Shown: in pieces, positions 60,368 to 64,000 of the stretch | Layout: every line of letters begins with the position of its first letter | Position numbering within the stretch: the stretch's first letter is position 1 | NCBI RefSeq assembly: GCF_001646665.1 | Contig: NZ_LWBU01000011.1 | Location: forward strand, 122,486-186,485 | From: Streptomyces noursei | GTDB lineage: Bacteria; Actinomycetota; Actinomycetes; Streptomycetales; Streptomycetaceae | Direction: 5' to 3' | DNA length: 64,000 nt | The notes under the pieces: generated by a model | Database searches by the model: none | What the model saw: the letters and a program-made list of their open reading frames with translations, nothing else | What the model was told of the DNA's origin: nothing | Program-made: the position numbers and the translations under genes

Positions 60368-61770
60368 CCACGGAAAGCACCAGCCCGGCCACCCCCACCG
60401 TCGTCCCGCCCCGAGGGGCGGTGGACCGGGCGGCCCCGCCGCCGCGCCGCCCGGAGCCCGCACCGCCCTTCGTCTCGTCCCTGGTCGCCGCCGACTGCGC
60501 CGCCGTCCTGCTCGCCGCGCTGCTGCTCGACCCCCAGCAGCGCGGCGCCGCCCTGCTGATGCAGCTCACCGCGTGCCTGGCCGCGCTCAACGCGTACGCC
60601 GGCCTCTACCGGCCCGGTGCCGTGGCCTCCGTACTCGACGAACTGCCCGCCCTCGCGGGGCGCGCGGCGATCGCGTGGTGCGCGGCCGCCGCGCTGCTGG
60701 CCGCGCAGTCGCCCCGGCACGCCGTCGGCCCGGTCGCCCTGGCCGCCGTGTACGCCGTCCACCTCGCGTTCGTGTGCGGGTGCCGTGCCGTCCTGCACCA
60801 CCGGCGGCGCGCCGCCGCCCGCGCCCATCCGCGCTCCGCGCTCGTCGTCGGCTCCGCACCCGACGCCCAGCGCCTCGCCGGCACGCTCGCCGGACACCCC
60901 GAGTACGGCATCCGGCCCGTCGGCGTCGTCGCCACCCAGCGGCCGGACGGCCCGGCCGAATCGTCCCTGCCGGTGCTGGTCACCCCCGAGGAGATCCACC
61001 GGGCCGTGATCCAGAACAGCGTCCGCGACGCGGTGTTCACCGGCGCCGCCCGGCCCGACCTCGTCGCCCTGCTGCGCCACCACGGCTGCGCCGGCTGGCT
61101 GGTGGGGGAGGTCGACGACGGCACGCGCCCCACCCCGATGAGCCAGCACCTGTGGGGCCATGCCTGCCGGCGCCTGGACCCGCCGCCCGCCCACCGGAGC
61201 CCGCTGTCCAAGCGGGTCCTGGACGTCACGGTCGCCGGGCTGATGCTCGCCGCGCTCTCCCCGGTCCTGCTGCTGTGCGGGGCCGCGATCCGGCTCTCGG
61301 ACGGACCGGGCGTGATCTTCCGTCAGGAACGCGTCGGACAGGACGGCCGGCTGTTCACGCTGCTGAAGTTCCGCACCCTGCGCGCCGACGACGAGGAGGC
61401 GGCCACCCGGTGGAGCGTCGCCCACGACGAGCGGATGAGCACCGTGGGGACGTTCCTGCGCCGGTCGTCGCTCGACGAGCTGCCGCAGCTGTGGAACGTG
61501 CTGCGCGGCGACATGAGCCTGGTCGGCCCCCGCCCGGAACGCCCGTACTTCGTCGCCGAGTTCAGCCGCGTCCACCCCCGTTACGCGGCGCGGCACCGGA
61601 TGCCGGTCGGGCTGACCGGGCTGGCGCAGGTCCACGGGCTGCGCGGCGACACCTCCATCGAGGACCGCTGCCGCTTCGACAACCACTACATCGACCACTG
61701 GTCGCTCTGGCAGGACGTGTGCATCCTGCTGCGCACGGCGGTCTCGCTGCTCCGGCCGGCGGGCAGCTGA
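60364..61770 (+). CDS. Exopolysaccharide polyprenyl glycosylphosphotransferase
   Basis: The 468-aa membrane enzyme transfers the first sugar-1-phosphate to undecaprenyl phosphate. An N-terminal membrane part with a nucleotide-binding-like domain (ALVVGSAPDAQRLAGTLAGHPEYGIRPVGVV) precedes the bacterial sugar transferase domain: KRVLDVTVAGLMLAALSPVLLLCGAAIRLSDGPGVIFRQERVGQDGRLFTLLKFRTLR, SSLDELPQLWNVLRGDMSLVGPRPE and PVGLTGLAQVHG. All family motifs are intact. It starts with GTG overlapping the upstream stop. Confidence 0.95.
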   Translation: MTTESTSPATPTVVPPRGAVDRAAPPPRRPEPAPPFVSSLVAADCAAVLLAALLLDPQQRGAALLMQLTACLAALNAYAGLYRPGAVASVLDELPALAGRAAIAWCAAAALLAAQSPRHAVGPVALAAVYAVHLAFVCGCRAVLHHRRRAAARAHPRSALVVGSAPDAQRLAGTLAGHPEYGIRPVGVVATQRPDGPAESSLPVLVTPEEIHRAVIQNSVRDAVFTGAARPDLVALLRHHGCAGWLVGEVDDGTRPTPMSQHLWGHACRRLDPPPAHRSPLSKRVLDVTVAGLMLAALSPVLLLCGAAIRLSDGPGVIFRQERVGQDGRLFTLLKFRTLRADDEEAATRWSVAHDERMSTVGTFLRRSSLDELPQLWNVLRGDMSLVGPRPERPYFVAEFSRVHPRYAARHRMPVGLTGLAQVHGLRGDTSIEDRCRFDNHYIDHWSLWQDVCILLRTAVSLLRPAGS

Positions 61771-63179
61771 TGCCCGTTCCGCCCCGGGCGCACCTGGTGC
61801 CCCTGCTCGCCGTCGTCGCGCTGCTCGCCGTACCGCCGCCGCACGGGTCCTCGGGCACCGGCACGGTGGCGGACGCCGCCTCCGCCGTCCTGGTGGTGTG
61901 CTGCGCCGTACGGGTGGTGCGGGACCGGGTGCGGCCGCTGTCGCGGACGGCGGCCGTGGTGCTGGGCCTGCCCGTGCTCGGCATCTGCACGGCGGCCGTC
62001 GCGTCCCACGACCCGGCGGCGAGCCTGCCGGGGGTCGCGCGCTACCTCCAGGTCTTCGTCCTCGTACCGGCGGCCGTGGTGCTGACGGTGCGCGACCGGC
62101 GGGACTTCGCCGTGGTGGCCTGGGCGGTGATCGGGCTGGCGCTCGCGCAGGGCGCGGTGGGCGTGGCGCAGTACCTGACCGGCACGGGCGCCTCCTACAT
62201 GGGGGAGGACGTCCGGGCGGTGGGGACGTTCGGGCCGACGGACGTGATGGGCATGGCGACGGTCGTCGCGTACGGGATCGTCGCCGCCACCGGGATCGCG
62301 CTCGGCACCCCGGGGCGCCGCTCCCGGACGTGGGCGCTGGTCTGCGGCGGGCTGCTGGCCGTGCCGCTGGTGGTCTCGTTCAGCCGGGGCGCCTGGATCG
62401 CGACGGCGGGGGCGTGCGCGCTGCTGCTGGCGCTGTGCGGGGTGCGCCGGGCGGTGCGGGTGGGGCTCGCGGCGGGCGCGCTCGGCGTCGTGCTGGTGGC
62501 CGGACTCGGCATCGGCTCGCAGCTGGTGCAGGAGCGGGTGGCCAGCATCTCGCAGGTCACCGCCGCGCCCGACCGGTCGGTCACCGACCGGTACACCATG
62601 TGGGCGGCGGCCGCCGGGATGTGGCGCGCCGAGCCCCTCACCGGCGTCGGGCTCAAGGGCTTCCCCCACTACCGGGACAGCCACGCCTCGCTGGCCCTGT
62701 CGTCGGGCAGCGACACCGCGGGCGCCGGCCGGGGCTTCCAGCGGCAGCCCCTGCTGTCGCCGCACAACATGTACCTGCTGGTGCTGGGCGAGCAGGGCCT
62801 GCTCGGCCTGCTGACGGTCGCGGGCAGCTGGCTCGCCCTGCTGGGATGCGCCCTGCGACGCCTGGCGGACACCCGCCGCGCCGACACCCGCCGGGCGGGG
62901 ACGCTCCCGGCCTGCGGGCTGGTCGCGGTGGGCCTGCTGGTGTGGCAGCTCGTCGACTTCGCGTACGCGGACATCGGCGGCCCCGCGACGGTCCTCACCG
63001 CCCTGGTGCTGGGCATGGCCGCCTGGTGGTCCTTCGCCCCGCACCGGCCGGCCGGCGGTCCCGCCACCGGCACGGGCACCACCGGCACCGGCACGGACAC
63101 CGGCACCCCCGCCGGCCCGGTGCCGCCCCGCCGCGGCGCGCCCGCCCCGCCCGCCACCGCGGGGGCCCGGCATGGCTGA
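61770..63179 (+). CDS. O-antigen ligase/polymerase-like membrane protein
   Basis: The 469-aa protein has about 11-12 hydrophobic segments and the periplasmic-loop pattern of Wzy/WaaL proteins: DRSVTDRYTMWAAAAGMWRAEPLTGVGLKGF and LLSPHNMYLLVLGEQGLLGLL (the PHN motif). It probably polymerises the repeat unit outside the membrane. Start ATG shares a base with the previous stop (TGATG). The C-terminal tail is Pro/Gly/Thr-rich. Confidence 0.88.
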   Translation: MPVPPRAHLVPLLAVVALLAVPPPHGSSGTGTVADAASAVLVVCCAVRVVRDRVRPLSRTAAVVLGLPVLGICTAAVASHDPAASLPGVARYLQVFVLVPAAVVLTVRDRRDFAVVAWAVIGLALAQGAVGVAQYLTGTGASYMGEDVRAVGTFGPTDVMGMATVVAYGIVAATGIALGTPGRRSRTWALVCGGLLAVPLVVSFSRGAWIATAGACALLLALCGVRRAVRVGLAAGALGVVLVAGLGIGSQLVQERVASISQVTAAPDRSVTDRYTMWAAAAGMWRAEPLTGVGLKGFPHYRDSHASLALSSGSDTAGAGRGFQRQPLLSPHNMYLLVLGEQGLLGLLTVAGSWLALLGCALRRLADTRRADTRRAGTLPACGLVAVGLLVWQLVDFAYADIGGPATVLTALVLGMAAWWSFAPHRPAGGPATGTGTTGTGTDTGTPAGPVPPRRGAPAPPATAGARHG

Positions 63180-64000
63180 CGCGCCACGGCCGCCGGTGGC
63201 GGTGGCCGCGCGGCCCGCGCCCGACGCGGACCGCCCGTCGCCCGGTGCGCCGTCCGGCCGCCTCCTCGCCCGGGCGGCCGCGCTCACGGCCGCGCTGACC
63301 GCGCTGGGCGCCCTGCTCGGGCTGTTCCGCGACCAGTTGCTCGCCCGCACGTTCGGCGCGGGGACCGGCACGGACGCCTTCCTCGTCGCCTGGACCGTCC
63401 CGGAGTTCGCCGCCACCCTGCTGATCGAGGACGGCATGGCCCTGGTCCTCGTGCCAGCGTTCGCCGCCGCCCTCGCGCGCCGGGGCGCCGCCCCGCCGGC
63501 CGCCGGCCCCGACCCGGTGCACGCGCTCGTCAGGGCGACCCTCCCCAAGGCGGCCCTCGGGACGGCCGCGGCGGCCGGACTGCTGGTGCTCGCCGCGCCC
63601 CTCGTCGTCCCGCTGCTCGCCCCGGGGCTGCCGGACCGGCAACTGGCCGTCGACTGCACCCGGCTGACCGCGACCTGCCTGTTCTCCTTCGCGCTCGCCG
63701 GGTACTGCAGCGCGGCGCTCCGGGCCCACGGCCGGTACCTCGCGCCGGCCGCGATCTACGTCGCGTACAACACCGGCATCATCACGGCCGTCGTCGTCCT
63801 CGACCCCGCTGACCACGGCGTCCGCGCGGCGGCCGCCGGGGTGGCGGCGGGCGGCGCCCTGATGGTCCTCGTCCAGGCCCCCGTCCTCTGGCGCCAACTG
63901 CGCACCCCGCCCGGCCCGCCGGCCTCCCCGGCCCCGTCCGCCCCTCAAACACCGCCCGTCACCCCGGCCGCGGCGCCCGCCGCCCCTCCCGGAGCCCTCG
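63172..64000 (+). CDS. MurJ/MviN-type lipid flippase (3' end beyond window)
   Basis: ATG 63172 overlaps the previous gene by 8 bp. The first 276 residues show the MOP-superfamily pattern: ALGALLGLFRDQLLARTFGAGTGTDAFLVAWTVPEFAATLLIEDGMALVLVPAFAA, like the MurJ signature for lipid-linked sugar export. At least six membrane segments are seen before a Pro/Ala-rich loop at the window edge. In this operon it probably flips the polyprenyl-linked exopolysaccharide unit, although MurJ itself handles peptidoglycan lipid II. Confidence 0.9.
   Translation, partial: MADAPRPPVAVAARPAPDADRPSPGAPSGRLLARAAALTAALTALGALLGLFRDQLLARTFGAGTGTDAFLVAWTVPEFAATLLIEDGMALVLVPAFAAALARRGAAPPAAGPDPVHALVRATLPKAALGTAAAAGLLVLAAPLVVPLLAPGLPDRQLAVDCTRLTATCLFSFALAGYCSAALRAHGRYLAPAAIYVAYNTGIITAVVVLDPADHGVRAAAAGVAAGGALMVLVQAPVLWRQLRTPPGPPASPAPSAPQTPPVTPAAAPAAPPGAL

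Overview
The window is high-GC actinobacterial chromosome. BldG, two short chaplins, a melC operon, a 6C RNA, a thymidylate kinase fused to a transporter and frequent GTG/TTG starts point to Streptomyces. From memory, the gene order of the first 36 kb matches the Streptomyces coelicolor core region from about SCO3564 down to SCO3540.

Region 1 (1-12.4 kb): nhaA (cut by the window edge), acsA, a SulP transporter fused to a beta-carbonic anhydrase, a polysaccharide-deacetylase-like lipoprotein, a CooC/ParA-type ATPase, a Fic-fold protein with a degraded catalytic motif, and a HAD hydrolase. Two RNA genes lie in the gaps: a 6S-like RNA (about 10657-10862) and a 6C RNA (about 11818-11925).

Region 2 (12.4-26.4 kb): a compact Tad-like secretion/pilus operon (Ssd/CpaE-like, TadA, TadB, TadC, a 72-aa pilin-like protein and two TadE-like proteins). 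It converges on a DEAD/DEAH helicase. Then come bldG and its anti-sigma partner, the proton-pumping pyrophosphatase hppA, a lipoprotein and a class I methyltransferase.

Region 3 (26.7-36.4 kb): a small membrane protein, topA (TTG start), MFS-thymidylate kinase fusion, holB (delta prime), a secreted TAP-type alpha/beta hydrolase, and tRNA-Thr(CGT).

Region 4 (36442-52715): a 16.2-kb integrative and conjugative element of the actinomycete AICE (pSAM2) type, inserted in the 3' half of tRNA-Thr and bounded by a perfect 45-bp direct repeat. The left end carries integrase and excisionase. A 13-copy TGACGCA iteron field with an 18-bp-arm perfect inverted repeat follows and is the probable replication origin. 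A long leftward operon encodes, in transcription order, a DUF6284-like protein, a Pycsar-effector-like membrane protein, an SpdB-like protein, an RRQ-motif zinc protein, a small protein, the FtsK-like TraB, a membrane protein, a Nudix hydrolase, a cytosine methyltransferase, a primase-polymerase and a Rep ATPase. The right end is regulatory and cargo: an HTH regulator plus Nudix pair (probable immunity), a regulator with two winged-helix domains plus an HD protein, and an AT-richer OLD-like ATPase that is the best candidate for an anti-phage cargo system.

Region 5 (52.7-64 kb): a VKOR-family protein, a DUF5949-like protein, the melC1-melC2 tyrosinase operon, two short chaplins with three small secreted proteins between them, then a translationally coupled exopolysaccharide operon: glycosyltransferase, polyprenyl glycosylphosphotransferase, O-antigen ligase-like protein and a MurJ/MviN-type flippase cut by the window edge. 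This is a cell-surface and aerial-development neighbourhood.
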